Positions 54,379 to 62,206 of a stretch of 64,000 nt of DNA are shown piece after piece (position 1 is the first letter of the stretch; each line of letters opens with the position of its first letter). Source of the DNA: CAYWLQ01 sp964458775 (lineage in GTDB: Bacteria; Myxococcota_A; Polyangia; JAAYKL01); NCBI GenBank assembly GCA_964458775.1, contig CAYWLQ010000003.1:21334-85333 (forward strand), read 5' to 3'. A program made the translations under genes and the position numbers. The notes beneath the pieces were generated by a model. The model was not told where the DNA came from, made no database searches, and saw nothing but the letters and a program-made list of their open reading frames with translations.

Positions 54379-55653
54379 TTATAGAAGCTCTTTGAGGTTT
54401 TTCTTGTAGGTTTCGACGCCGGGTTGGTCGAAGGGATTTACGCCCAGCATGTAGGCTGAAACTCCGCAGGAAAATTCAAACATATAGAGCAGTGCTCCTA
54501 CGGTTTCCGGTGATATTTCCGGTATTTCCAATCTCAAACAAGGAACTTCACCTTGGGTGTGTGCTTTTAGGGCTGCTTTAACAACTGTACGATTTACGTC
54601 GTTCATTTTCTTGCCGTCCAAAGGACTTTTATCTTTTCCGGGAGGAATTGTAATGTCAGTTGCTTTAACTACATCTATTACCGTTTCAAATACTGTTCTT
54701 TCACCGTCCTGAAGAATCTGTCCCAGTGAGTGCAGATCAGAGGTCAGATTGCAGGAGGCCGGGAAAATGCCCTTTTTGTCTTTACCTTCAGACTCGCCGA
54801 AAAGCTGTTTCCACCATTCCGCTGTCATGGCCAAACGGGATACATAGCTTGCCAACATTTCAATTTTCTTGCCCGATCGGTATGCGGACGAACGATATGC
54901 CGCATAGGCCAAAGCCGGATTGTTATCAAATGAATTGTTTGCAGGGTTTTTTAACAAAGAAGCCATTTCTTTTGCGCCGTTTAACAGTCGGCGAATGTCA
55001 ATGCCGGCGGCGGCTATAGGAAGCAAACCCACTGGAGTTAACACACTGAATCTGCCTCCGACGTCATCAGGTACAACAAAGCTTGCAAGGCCTAAAGCGT
55101 TGCTCTCCGCTCTTAAGGTTCCTTTTTCTTTGTCCGTGGTGGCAAAAATGAGGTCTTTCAGTGCTGCCTCACCAAAACGCGCTTTAAGGTCAGCGTGCAG
55201 AAGACGATAGGCAGCGGCCGGTTCGGTGGTGGTTCCGCTTTTTGAAATAACATTTACTGCGTATTTTTTGTCTTTTAAATATGACAACAAACCGGCGTGA
55301 TAGTCTGCATCCAACTGATGGCCGGCAAATATAACCTCAAAGCCTTTTTCAAACGGTTTGGCCAATGCTTCAATTACCGCTCTGGCACCCAAGTAAGAGC
55401 CGCCTATTCCCACTACAACCAGCGCATCGGTTTTTCTGACGGCCTTAGCAGCGTTTTCAATAGCTTCTATTTCTGCATCGGTCACATTTGACGGAAGATC
55501 GATCCATCCCAAAAAATCGTTTCCGGGACCTGTTTTTGATAACAAGGTTTGACGAGCCTTTTCGGCCTCCGCACCAAGAGAAGAAGGGTCGACACCTTGA
55601 AGATATGAAAAATCAAGTTCAATACCCAAAACACCTTTTACTGTTTTATTCAT
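54379..55653 (-). CDS. pgi: Glucose-6-phosphate isomerase
   Basis: Interconverts glucose-6-phosphate and fructose-6-phosphate. The 424-residue product is of the short bacterial type. Motifs are VVVGIGGSYLGARAVIEAL near the N-terminus (phosphate binding), VISKSGTTTEPAAAYRLL, GGRFSVLTPVGLLP and ASCNLTSDLHSLGQ; the latter two are the PGI signature regions. AAGGA precedes ATG 55651-55653. No adjacent glycolytic gene. Confidence 0.95.
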   Translation of the reverse strand: MNKTVKGVLGIELDFSYLQGVDPSSLGAEAEKARQTLLSKTGPGNDFLGWIDLPSNVTDAEIEAIENAAKAVRKTDALVVVGIGGSYLGARAVIEALAKPFEKGFEVIFAGHQLDADYHAGLLSYLKDKKYAVNVISKSGTTTEPAAAYRLLHADLKARFGEAALKDLIFATTDKEKGTLRAESNALGLASFVVPDDVGGRFSVLTPVGLLPIAAAGIDIRRLLNGAKEMASLLKNPANNSFDNNPALAYAAYRSSAYRSGKKIEMLASYVSRLAMTAEWWKQLFGESEGKDKKGIFPASCNLTSDLHSLGQILQDGERTVFETVIDVVKATDITIPPGKDKSPLDGKKMNDVNRTVVKAALKAHTQGEVPCLRLEIPEISPETVGALLYMFEFSCGVSAYMLGVNPFDQPGVETYKKNLKELL

Positions 55654-55698
55654 TGCATTTTCCTTATGTAAAAATGGTTTTATCGATAACCGAAAAAG

Positions 55699-56160
55699 TC
55701 AGATGGAAGGCTTAAATTCTTCTCCGGCAATTCGGTCCAACTCTTTTAAGAAATCAACTGACGATTGTCTTATGAACAGAAGATCCTTTTGAAATCTGCC
55801 TATCAACCTTGCTCTTAGTTTGTCCGCCGCTTCTTTTCCTTCTTCCATTGCTTCTCGTCGAGCTTTTGCTGCCGCTTCTTCGGGATCAGGAGGAGGAGAT
55901 GCTGCTGCAACACCTTCTACCTTGAGATGTTTTCTGGCACCTTCGATTGTAAATTTGAGATCATACAGTAGATGTTTAACGGCCAGTACTGCTTCGACAT
56001 CCTTGCGTCGATAAAGTCTTTGATTTGTTTTCGATTTTTGTGGGCGAATGCAAGAAAACTCCGACTCCCAATATCTGAGAACATGTTGCTTAACATTAGC
56101 TAGTTCTGCAACTTCGCCGATTTTAAAAAACAGTTTGTCAGGTAATTCTACGTGACTCAC
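55699..56160 (-). CDS. MerR-family transcriptional regulator
   Basis: A 153-residue protein: residues 12-80 are the MerR winged helix (FKIGEVAELANVKQHVLRYWESEF, then NQRLYRRKDVEAVLAVKHLLYDLKFTIEGARKHL). The C-terminus is an Ala/Glu/Arg-rich helix without ligand Cys, so it is not a metal sensor. It starts at GTG 56158-56160, 33 bases after ihfA, in the common ihfA-merR order of many Proteobacteria. Confidence 0.92.
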   Translation of the reverse strand: MSHVELPDKLFFKIGEVAELANVKQHVLRYWESEFSCIRPQKSKTNQRLYRRKDVEAVLAVKHLLYDLKFTIEGARKHLKVEGVAAASPPPDPEEAAAKARREAMEEGKEAADKLRARLIGRFQKDLLFIRQSSVDFLKELDRIAGEEFKPSI

Positions 56161-56193
56161 GACTTTTGCTCGTACTTCTCTTGCATCAAAACA

Positions 56194-56478
56194 TTATTTG
56201 TCTTGATTGAGAATATTTTTCAAGACCTGGCTCGGCTTGAAACTCAGTACGCGTCTCTCCTCAATAGTAATAGGCTTTCCTGTTTGCGGATTTCGCCCGA
56301 CGCGCCGGTTTTTATCGCGAACTACAAAGTTCCCAAAACCGGAAATTTTAATTTTTTCTCCTGAAGATAGTGTTTCTTTGATCAGCTGGAATACAGTTTC
56401 CGCTATATCAGCAGCCTCTTTCTTAGAAAAACCACCCACTTTGTCGTATACTTGCTCAATGATGTCCGCTTTGGTCAT
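56194..56478 (-). CDS. ihfA: Integration host factor alpha-like HU-family protein
   Basis: A 94-residue DNA-bending protein. MTKADIIEQVYDKVGGFSKKEAADIAETVF, then ISGFGNFVVRDKNRRVGRNPQTGKPITIEERRVLSFKPS, are the HU/IHF core with the RNPQTG DNA arm containing the Pro that kinks DNA. KKAD/IHF-alpha-type N-terminus and the merR neighbour favour IHF-alpha over HU. AAGGAG precedes the ATG at 56476-56478. Confidence 0.93.
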   Translation of the reverse strand: MTKADIIEQVYDKVGGFSKKEAADIAETVFQLIKETLSSGEKIKISGFGNFVVRDKNRRVGRNPQTGKPITIEERRVLSFKPSQVLKNILNQDK

Positions 56479-56648
56479 CCGTCCGGCTCCTTTAGAAAAG
56501 CAGCGTCTATTTTCGCCTGTTTTAGAAACTACTGATTAAGCATTTAAGCATAGTAGTCGATTGCATTCAACCCCCTAAAAAATAGAATTTTAAAAGAATT
56601 TAAAACAACTGTTTATTAAAACTAAAAACAATATCTTTTACCAAACTG

Positions 56649-57965
56649 TTACTCTGCATCTGCTGCCGCTTCGGCTGCTGCGGAGGGATCTATTTCAGGT
56701 GCACCGTTCTTACCGTATCTAGGTGATTCTCCGATTCCGGAAAAATCGACCCAGAAGGCTGATTCCTTTCGTACATCCATATGAACAAAAACAGAATTGG
56801 GATAGTATCCGGCTCCTACATTTGGTAATTCTTTAATAAAATTAAATAATTCCTTCCGTTCGACTCCTTGAACTCGAAAATCAAGGGCGTGTCCTAAATT
56901 ATGAACTGAATCGCGTTTTCCTGACTTATTGGGTCTATAACCTGATACAACTTCAATGGTTTTTCCAGGATAACGCTCTGCTACCCGTTGAATCATATGA
57001 ATGAGTCTGGGATGAAGCAGTTTTCTCTGTTTGACTTTTTTTCGTTCGCCGGAAAGCTCACTTAGTATTTTACGACTTTTTGGGTTGATTTTACCGTTGT
57101 CATTAAAAAGACGAAGAGTAGCGGATTCATTGTTCCAGACACTCACAAAATGAATCGGTTGAACTCTAAAACCTTTTACTCTGACGGGAACCGGTGTTTT
57201 TGCGCCGGGAATGAGTATTTCCTGTCCTGTGCTGAGGGGAGTATTGCCCTCAATTCCATTGGCTTTTAATATTCTCTCACCGGAAGTATTGTAGGCACGA
57301 GCTATAATCCAAAGAGATTGACCTTCTTGGACTGTGTGTTTTACTCCTCCCTGAACTTTTCTTCCGGTGACCAATAGTGTGTTTGTTTTTGGAGGACGAT
57401 ATCCTCCGTCAGCAGTTGATATTTCATCCGGAATAATAAGAGTTTTTCCCAGAGACAACGGTGAATTCTTTTCAAGCTTGTTAGCCGTTGTGAGGTCGGA
57501 TATCTTTATTCCGTATTGTTTGGCTACGGAACTTACGGTATCTCCTTTTCTAACGATGTGTCCCTTTGAGGCACCGGAGCGAAGACTTTCGGGAATTTTT
57601 AAAATTTGACCGGGTTTTACGTGATCGTTTTTCTTTAAACCGTTGGCTGCACGCAAATCATCTTGCGAAACTCCGTGAAAATCGGCAATGCGTGCAACCG
57701 AGTCTCCATTTTTTACTTTATATTCATTTTTTGGTGCTTCTCCATGGAACGGTATTTCAAGTTTTTTTCCGACCTTTAATACATCATTTGTGCTCATGTT
57801 GTTAAATCTGGCAATTTCCTCATATGATACTTTGTACTTTTTCGCCAGAAGCGCAGGAGTATCACCGGATTTGATAACATGAACTTTCCTATTCTGAGAA
57901 AACGCCGGAATCATAACAAGTTGCAAAGTAACCGCAACAAGGATTAGAGCTGATGTACGAAACAT
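56649..57965 (-). CDS. Secreted LysM protein with M15-like (DUF882/YcbK-type) peptidase domain
   Basis: A 438-residue exported protein: signal peptide ending at AFS-QN, four LysM modules (HVIKSGDTPALLAKKY, YKVKNGDSVARIADFHG, HIVRKGDTVSSVAKQYG, HTVQEGQSLWIIARAYN) that bind peptidoglycan glycan chains, then a zinc peptidase-like domain with VVSGYRPN, SVHNLGHALDFRV and VHMDVR supplying His/Asp ligands. It would trim peptidoglycan cross-links. The C-terminus is an Ala-rich tail. AGAGG lies two bases before ATG 57963-57965, so translation probably couples to the permease gene whose stop is nine bases upstream. Confidence 0.9.
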   Translation of the reverse strand: MFRTSALILVAVTLQLVMIPAFSQNRKVHVIKSGDTPALLAKKYKVSYEEIARFNNMSTNDVLKVGKKLEIPFHGEAPKNEYKVKNGDSVARIADFHGVSQDDLRAANGLKKNDHVKPGQILKIPESLRSGASKGHIVRKGDTVSSVAKQYGIKISDLTTANKLEKNSPLSLGKTLIIPDEISTADGGYRPPKTNTLLVTGRKVQGGVKHTVQEGQSLWIIARAYNTSGERILKANGIEGNTPLSTGQEILIPGAKTPVPVRVKGFRVQPIHFVSVWNNESATLRLFNDNGKINPKSRKILSELSGERKKVKQRKLLHPRLIHMIQRVAERYPGKTIEVVSGYRPNKSGKRDSVHNLGHALDFRVQGVERKELFNFIKELPNVGAGYYPNSVFVHMDVRKESAFWVDFSGIGESPRYGKNGAPEIDPSAAAEAAADAE

Positions 57966-57973
57966 AACCTCTG

Positions 57974-59371
57974 TTAATCCTGTCTAAGACCGTCTACGGG
58001 ATTAAGTTTTGATGCACTCAAAGACGGAAGAATAGTTGCTGCTTGGCAAATAATAAAGGCAATGACGCCAGTAAGCACAAAATCCATTATTTCTAATCTT
58101 ACCGGTAAATGGTCTATAAGGTACACCTTGGGATCCAGAGGCCATCCGACTTCTTGGAGCAGAAAACAAACACCGAAACCGACAAACAAACCTATGCCGA
58201 TACCTATTAAACCTACAAAAAGACCGACATGTAAAAAAATCTGCGCTATTCCGCTTCTTGTTGCTCCCATGGATTTTAAAATTGCTATTTCTTTGCGTTT
58301 GTCAAAAACCATCATTACCAAAGTTGCAATTATATTAAATGCGGCCACTCCGACAATAACAGCAAGAACCATTATCAGTGCGGTTTTTTGGATCATAAGG
58401 GCAGTAAAAAGATGTTCATTTAACATCATCCAGTCAACTATATGGTAAGGAGCTTCTCCCAATAATGCCTTGAGTTTTCTTCCTGTGTCCTTGGCTTGGT
58501 AACGATTATTAAGGGTCAGCTCAATTCCGGTAACAGCATCGCCGTGGTTGAAGAATCTTTGTGCCTGGTAATAATCTACATAGGCGAGTTTTGTATCATA
58601 TTCCAAAAATCCGGCATAAAACAAACCCGTTATCTTAAAAACTATTGTTCTGGGCGTATCCTCAGAGGGTGCCCAACCAAAAACATCAAGCCCGATGAGC
58701 GGAGTGGTAATCCTTACCTCGTCTCCCACCTTTGCACCTAATTGCTCAGCAAGAGTTCTTCCTATTACAATACCCGGCATACTGTTTTCGGAAATCGGCA
58801 GGTCAGATGCCCCTTCTTTGTCGTTGTCATTCTTTGAGTTAGCATCTTGTTTAACAACAGTTTCAGTGTCTGAGTTGAGAATGGAAGCGTCAGAATGAGC
58901 GGTCAGTGAAGTCTCAGGTCTTGGAGGAGGTGCCGGTGCCGCTCCGGGAATTCTCAACCCTTCTATTCCGCCCTCAACAAGATGTTTGGGTAGGTCCAAA
59001 ACATTGCCGACAAGATTTGGATCCACTCCTTTTAAAAGAACCCCGGCGGATTTGTCCCCCTTTGCAATCATCATTTCCTGAATAACAAAGGGGGCAACCC
59101 CTTTAATTTCGGATATTTCTTTTGCTTTGGCCATTACCTCGCGATATTCGGTAAAATCCAGTCCGTATTTCATCACGAGCAAATGGGAATTAACTCCAAG
59201 CACCTTGTCGGTGAACTCTTCTTCAAAGCCGGATGATATAGAAATAACCACCGACAAAGAAGCCACACCCAATGCCACACCGGCTATCGCTATCAAACCT
59301 ATTGCAGAAATAGAGCTCTTTTTTCTAGAGCGCAGATATCTTGAACCTATAAAAGACGGGTAACCGTTCAT
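57974..59371 (-). CDS. LolC/LolE-family lipoprotein-releasing permease
   Basis: A 465-residue inner-membrane permease of the LolCDE type, which extracts lipoproteins destined for the outer membrane. It begins with FIGSRYLRSRKKSSISAIGLIAIAGVALGVASLSVV, the family's first span, and ends with three spans (IMVLAVIVGVAAFNIIATLVM, FLHVGLFVGLIGIGIGLFVG, EIMDFVLTGVIAFIICQAATILPS) and the closing ASKLNPVDGLR. A polar, Pro/Ser/Asp-rich stretch of about 60 residues (about 155-205) is inserted in the periplasmic domain. No LolD ATPase is adjacent. Whether it is LolC, LolE or a fused LolF is not clear. Confidence 0.87.
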   Translation of the reverse strand: MNGYPSFIGSRYLRSRKKSSISAIGLIAIAGVALGVASLSVVISISSGFEEEFTDKVLGVNSHLLVMKYGLDFTEYREVMAKAKEISEIKGVAPFVIQEMMIAKGDKSAGVLLKGVDPNLVGNVLDLPKHLVEGGIEGLRIPGAAPAPPPRPETSLTAHSDASILNSDTETVVKQDANSKNDNDKEGASDLPISENSMPGIVIGRTLAEQLGAKVGDEVRITTPLIGLDVFGWAPSEDTPRTIVFKITGLFYAGFLEYDTKLAYVDYYQAQRFFNHGDAVTGIELTLNNRYQAKDTGRKLKALLGEAPYHIVDWMMLNEHLFTALMIQKTALIMVLAVIVGVAAFNIIATLVMMVFDKRKEIAILKSMGATRSGIAQIFLHVGLFVGLIGIGIGLFVGFGVCFLLQEVGWPLDPKVYLIDHLPVRLEIMDFVLTGVIAFIICQAATILPSLSASKLNPVDGLRQD

Positions 59372-59457
59372 GCCCCCCTATACCTTGCCCTCACCCTGTT
59401 ATGCAAGACCTTCGAAGGCAAAAGAGCACTTCTTTGCGTAAATGATTTTAGAAAACC

Positions 59458-59485
59458 AGGGACAGTCCAGGAGGGACAGTCCAGG
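59458..59485. repeat. 14-bp tandem repeat containing GGGACAGTCC
   Basis: AGGGACAGTCCAGG occurs twice in tandem (59458-59471, 59472-59485) between the Lol permease and thyX. GGAC-A-GTCC within it is a palindrome. It resembles the short repeats left by REP-associated transposition and, by its CCAGGG core, the 22-bp repeats at 62,097-62,176. Confidence 0.65.
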
Positions 59486-59606
59486 TTTAAATAAAGATAG
59501 TTACAGTGTGTTATGTAGTTACGGGTCCTTGTGCCTGACTTTCTTTTGAGCAAACTCGGTTAGTTCTCGCGAATTATTACTTAAGATTGTGTCCTGTTTT
59601 TTGCAA

Positions 59607-61088
59607 TCAAGACGGCGGCATTATTGAGGGAAGACGGCCGAAAACTTCTTGATAGCGCTCGGCATAGCTGTCTTTTCCGCAGAGCAGAAGTGTTCCCAGC
59701 GGCATTGCATCTTCGGCTAATTGACGCATTTTAAAGGCTATATTTCTAATATCCCATTGCGCGTGGGTATCTTCTCTTAATCTTACTATGTGATACAGCT
59801 CTCTTAAATTGGTGGAAATCAGCATGCGCCGTCGGTGAGCATTGGTTAGTACATAGTCGGCGCAGGGAGATTTGCTGCCTCCCAATTTGTTGTAGAGGCT
59901 TTCAGCTTTTGACGAAAAAGCAAGCAGTTCATCGGCTATTCCGGCTTGCTCCAAAGAAGGCGGAATCATCAAACCCAGTTTTGGATTATACGCCTGCGTC
60001 GATTGTGTTGACATTCGATGACGTTTCAATTGTGCATAGGCTGAGGCGGAAATGACCAATTCATAATTGAGATTAACGTGTTCAAATTCTCTCAATGTGG
60101 AATCAAAGAACTCCATATGGCGCAGAGCGGTTTGAAAGAGTTCTTTTAGGCCTTCAAAAGAGAGTGCTGCAGCTGCCGAAAAACAGCTTTTAAAATCGGC
60201 ATTAGAATGTGCGTGCAAAAGAGCTGCTGCTATTATTCGGTCAGGATTTTCGGTATGGCCTGTAAGTCTGACTTCAATCGGAGACTCTTCGGTTTCGTTT
60301 TTGGATAAAACAGAATCTGCAAACAAAGAAAGGTCGTTGGCGGCATTGGAATCATAAACCGACGGTTCTGTAAAAATCAGCAATGACGGTGCAGCGCCCG
60401 CCGCACATTTATAGAGTGACTTACCGAGTTCTCTAACTTCCGCTAAAGGAGAAGAGGCGAATCTCCTGACCATAAGCTCAAGATTTCTTGCATTTACAGT
60501 AAGCCCTAATTGCCCTGTGGTGGACAGCAAGGTTACATACCTGGCATCTTCTTTGGCGCTTCCGTCCAACAGGGTTCTTCCTTTTTTGGTTTCTTCAAGA
60601 TCAGAATGCGATACTGCAAGTCGCCTTCGAAGTTCGGCAAAAATTCGATTGTACGAAGCTGATTGCTGCTCTATCAAATTTACTAATTCGTTTTCGTGAG
60701 GTGTTCCTTTTATCTCCTCAGGCATTACAAAATCATGATCCAGTGTAATGTAACGCTGACTCTTTTCTGTAAAAGAGCAAAGTCTAAATCGTTCAAGGTG
60801 TTCCAGTGCTAATCTGGATATTCCGACAATGTCAAAATTGAAAACAGCATGCTCTGCTACTGAATGATGCCCCATTTCAAAAATAATTTTTCGATTAGAA
60901 GTGCGACACTTTTCAACCTCTTCGAGAGCAGCTTTTCGAAGCTCACCGACATCACTCGGATCGCGGCTTATTCTAGCATAGGCAGCCGACAAAACCTCGG
61001 GAGTTAAACTTTCCTTAGCAACTCCGGCCTTTTCGGCTTGCTCCAATACCGTTGCGTCGACATTGTAACCGGCAAGAACGACTTTCAT
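59607..61088 (-). CDS. thyX: FAD-dependent thymidylate synthase with two ThyX domains
   Basis: Makes dTMP from dUMP with FAD. Two ThyX modules are joined in 493 residues: the first has GHHSVAEHAVFNFDI at about 73-87 and RFRLCSFTEKSQRY at about 100-113, a variant of the RHRxxSxNExSxRY signature; the second has RHRMSTQSTQAYNP near 353-366 and a C-terminal TNLRELYHIVRLREDTHAQWDIR. The single-domain enzyme is about 230 residues; Chlamydia has a similarly long ThyX, so the duplication is known. Each half probably supplies part of the composite active sites. No thyA in the window. Confidence 0.88.
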   Translation of the reverse strand: MKVVLAGYNVDATVLEQAEKAGVAKESLTPEVLSAAYARISRDPSDVGELRKAALEEVEKCRTSNRKIIFEMGHHSVAEHAVFNFDIVGISRLALEHLERFRLCSFTEKSQRYITLDHDFVMPEEIKGTPHENELVNLIEQQSASYNRIFAELRRRLAVSHSDLEETKKGRTLLDGSAKEDARYVTLLSTTGQLGLTVNARNLELMVRRFASSPLAEVRELGKSLYKCAAGAAPSLLIFTEPSVYDSNAANDLSLFADSVLSKNETEESPIEVRLTGHTENPDRIIAAALLHAHSNADFKSCFSAAAALSFEGLKELFQTALRHMEFFDSTLREFEHVNLNYELVISASAYAQLKRHRMSTQSTQAYNPKLGLMIPPSLEQAGIADELLAFSSKAESLYNKLGGSKSPCADYVLTNAHRRRMLISTNLRELYHIVRLREDTHAQWDIRNIAFKMRQLAEDAMPLGTLLLCGKDSYAERYQEVFGRLPSIMPPS

Positions 61089-61166
61089 AAATTACCTCCA
61101 AAACAAGCTAGACTTTTTGGAGCAACAAGCTCACTTCGTCAATAGAACAAAAACAAAAATCCTACA

Positions 61167-61196
61167 TTGACACAGCTGATGTCAGAGCACTAGAGT
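61167..61196 (+). promoter_or_regulatory. Probable sigma-70 promoter of the thioredoxin gene
   Basis: TTGACA (61167-61172), an 18-base spacer, and TAGAGT (61191-61196) match the -35 and -10 consensus (6/6 and 4/6). The thioredoxin ATG lies 52 bases after the -10 box. Confidence 0.55.
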
Positions 61197-61247
61197 GACA
61201 TATGATCAGTTGTTATGTAAACCAATAAACTTGAGGAGCGAAAACAT

Positions 61248-61580
61248 ATGGCAAGCGAAAAAATGATATCTGTAACAGATGCCGACTTTGCTTCAGAAGT
61301 CGAACAAGCAAAAGAATCCGCAGTGTTGGTTGATTTTGGTGCGACATGGTGCGGTCCGTGCAAAACCTTGGGGGCGACCCTGGACGGTATGATTGACGGT
61401 TATAAAGGTAAGGTTAAGTTCTGTTATGTGGATATTCAAAAGGCGCCGTCTACTGTTCAAAGGTTCGGAATTCAATCTGTTCCCACTCTTGTACTGTTTA
61501 AATCAGGGCGTCCTGCGGGATCTCTTTTAGGAGCTCAGCCTCAACCGAAAATTGATGCTCTAATAAGATCAGCTATTTAG
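61248..61580 (+). CDS. Thioredoxin
   Basis: A 110-residue thioredoxin with the full active site, ATWCGPCKTLG (Cys35, Cys38), Asp29 upstream of it, the cis-Pro in SVPTLVLFKSGRP and the usual fold length. It reduces protein disulphides in the cytoplasm; no signal peptide. GAGGAG is eight bases before ATG 61248. Stand-alone, divergent from thyX. Confidence 0.95.
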   Translation: MASEKMISVTDADFASEVEQAKESAVLVDFGATWCGPCKTLGATLDGMIDGYKGKVKFCYVDIQKAPSTVQRFGIQSVPTLVLFKSGRPAGSLLGAQPQPKIDALIRSAI

Positions 61581-61795
61581 TTTTCATCTTAGACGTCCTG
61601 TTTAGAACAGATCAGAAGGTAGTTGAGGGGTTTAATCCTCGAAAAACTCAAGGCCGGCGAGTATTTGCGACATGAGATAAACCCATGGCCTACATCTATT
61701 TGCTTAATTTGCCGCGTTTTGAGATGGATACTAGCTGGTTCGCCTCTCAGGATAGGCAAGTACTGATAATCTAAGGTAAATTCGACAAAAAATTG

Positions 61796-61814
61796 AAAAA
61801 ACGGAGCGTTTTTT
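61796..61814 (+). terminator. Short A/T-rich hairpin with a T-run, possible terminator
   Basis: AAAAAACG, loop GAG, CGTTTTTT followed by more T. The stem is weak but the form is right; it would work on either strand, about 215 bases after the thioredoxin stop. Confidence 0.4.
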
Positions 61815-62096
61815 TTTAAGTCTCCATTGTTTGTACCAAGCAGTCGGTATTTCTGATGACGTTGAAGAAGGCAAAAAATGCTCTTTTTTGTCGGGATGAG
61901 ATGCTTCCATTAAAGCCTTCAATTCTGTTAAAACATATAAGCTAACAACTCCTAAAGTTTCGAATCTAGCGCTTGTCGTTATTTTGGTCAAATAGAGGGT
62001 GAGGCTTGTTAACGATAATTCGATACCAAAGCAGATGAGACAGGGACTGAGAGTCAGTAAAAAGGCTTTGTCCATATGCATGTCAAATCCTTCTTT

Positions 62097-62176
62097 ATAT
62101 TTCAGTGACTATATTTCTGTGACCCTGGCAACATATTTCAGTGACCCTGGCACCATATTTCAGTGACCCTGGCACC
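62097..62176. repeat. 22-bp tandem repeat, three full copies plus one partial
   Basis: Units begin at 62111, 62133 and 62155, each 22 bases and starting ATATTT(C)TGTGACCC or ATATTTCAGTGACCC; the last two are identical. A 14-base partial unit at 62097-62110 precedes them. The array ends 30 bases before the stop of the minus-strand lipoprotein gene. The GTGACCCTGGCACC core resembles REP-like elements. Confidence 0.8.
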
Positions 62177-62206
62177 TTTTAATGAGGACAAAAAATGGTT
62201 CTTGCT

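Larger units (their letters stand above)
61581..62206. other. Spacer after the thioredoxin gene
   Basis: About 625 bases with a terminator-like element (61796-61814) and 22-bp tandem repeats (62097-62176). A 116-codon minus-strand frame (61731-62081) looks non-coding. Nothing else found. Confidence 0.5.

Noticed and set aside
61731..62081. 116-codon minus-strand frame
   Set aside because: No ribosome site, contains the terminator-like hairpin, and no recognisable motif.
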